Shown here: positions 13,038 through 13,055 of the stretch, piece after piece | Layout of the letters: each line of letters opens with the position of its first letter | How positions within the stretch are numbered: position 1 is the stretch's first letter | Source of the DNA: Brevibacillus sp. | Lineage (GTDB): Bacteria; Bacillota; Bacilli; Brevibacillales; Brevibacillaceae | Assembly (NCBI GenBank): GCA_029240815.1 | Contig: JARDZO010000158.1 | Location: forward strand, 1-13,055 | Direction: 5' to 3' | DNA length: 13,055 bases | Translations under genes and position numbers: made by a program | The notes under the pieces: generated by a model | Seen by the model: only the letters and a program-made list of their open reading frames with translations | Told to the model about the DNA's origin: nothing | Databases searched by the model: none

Positions 13038-13055
13038 CTATTAGCCGAGTGGCAT

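Noticed and set aside
1..13055. CRISPR array, insertion sequence, tRNA or prophage module
   Set aside because: No regularly spaced repeats, transposase motifs, tRNA-like cloverleaf with CCA-type ends or phage genes were seen on either strand.

Overview
This window looks like chromosome of a moderate-GC, endospore-forming Firmicute. Brevibacillus or a close Paenibacillaceae relative is the best guess. The evidence is strong AGGAGG-type ribosome binding sites, intrinsic hairpin/T-tract terminators, a lipobox solute-binding protein, a PerR-type box in front of a clade-3-like catalase, and a 25-residue YjcZ-type sporulation protein behind a sigma-K-like -10 element. The genus is inference. All but one of the recognised genes lie on the minus strand, so transcription runs from high to low coordinates. 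I see no tRNA, rRNA, insertion sequence, prophage or CRISPR array.

Layout from right to left, in the direction of transcription. (1) 12907-12984 (+): the tiny YjcZ-like protein, with its own sigma-K-like promoter and a bidirectional terminator (13010-13037). (2) 11207-12664 (-): a monofunctional heme catalase (katA), preceded by a promoter and two 7-1-7 Fur/PerR-type boxes. (3) 10901-11206: about 300 bases without a convincing gene but rich in inverted repeats: a possible catalase terminator, then a multi-hairpin block closed by a 9-bp inverted repeat. (4) 10028-10900 (-): a LysR-type regulator closed by its own terminator. (5) 3023-9789 (-): a tight six-gene cluster of a C45-family autoproteolytic acyltransferase/hydrolase, an SBP_bac_5 lipoprotein, two Opp/Dpp permeases and two Opp/Dpp ATPases, ended by a strong terminator at 2976-3007. 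(6) 313-2819 (-): a MocR/PdxR-type regulator followed by azlC and azlD. (7) 1-71 (-): the first 23 codons of a YdeI/DUF1801-like gene that runs off the left edge.

How the parts may work together. The six-gene cluster reads as a complete import-and-process module: the lipoprotein captures an oligopeptide-like or N-acylated compound, the BC/DF transporter imports it, and a cytosolic C45 Ntn-hydrolase (no signal peptide; predicted nucleophile Cys118) cleaves or transfers an acyl/amide group. The LysR gene just upstream is the obvious candidate regulator, and AT-rich dyads lie in the leader between them. Separately, the MocR-like regulator probably senses an amine or amino acid through PLP and controls AzlCD, an amino-acid export system. 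The true substrates of both systems cannot be read from the sequence.
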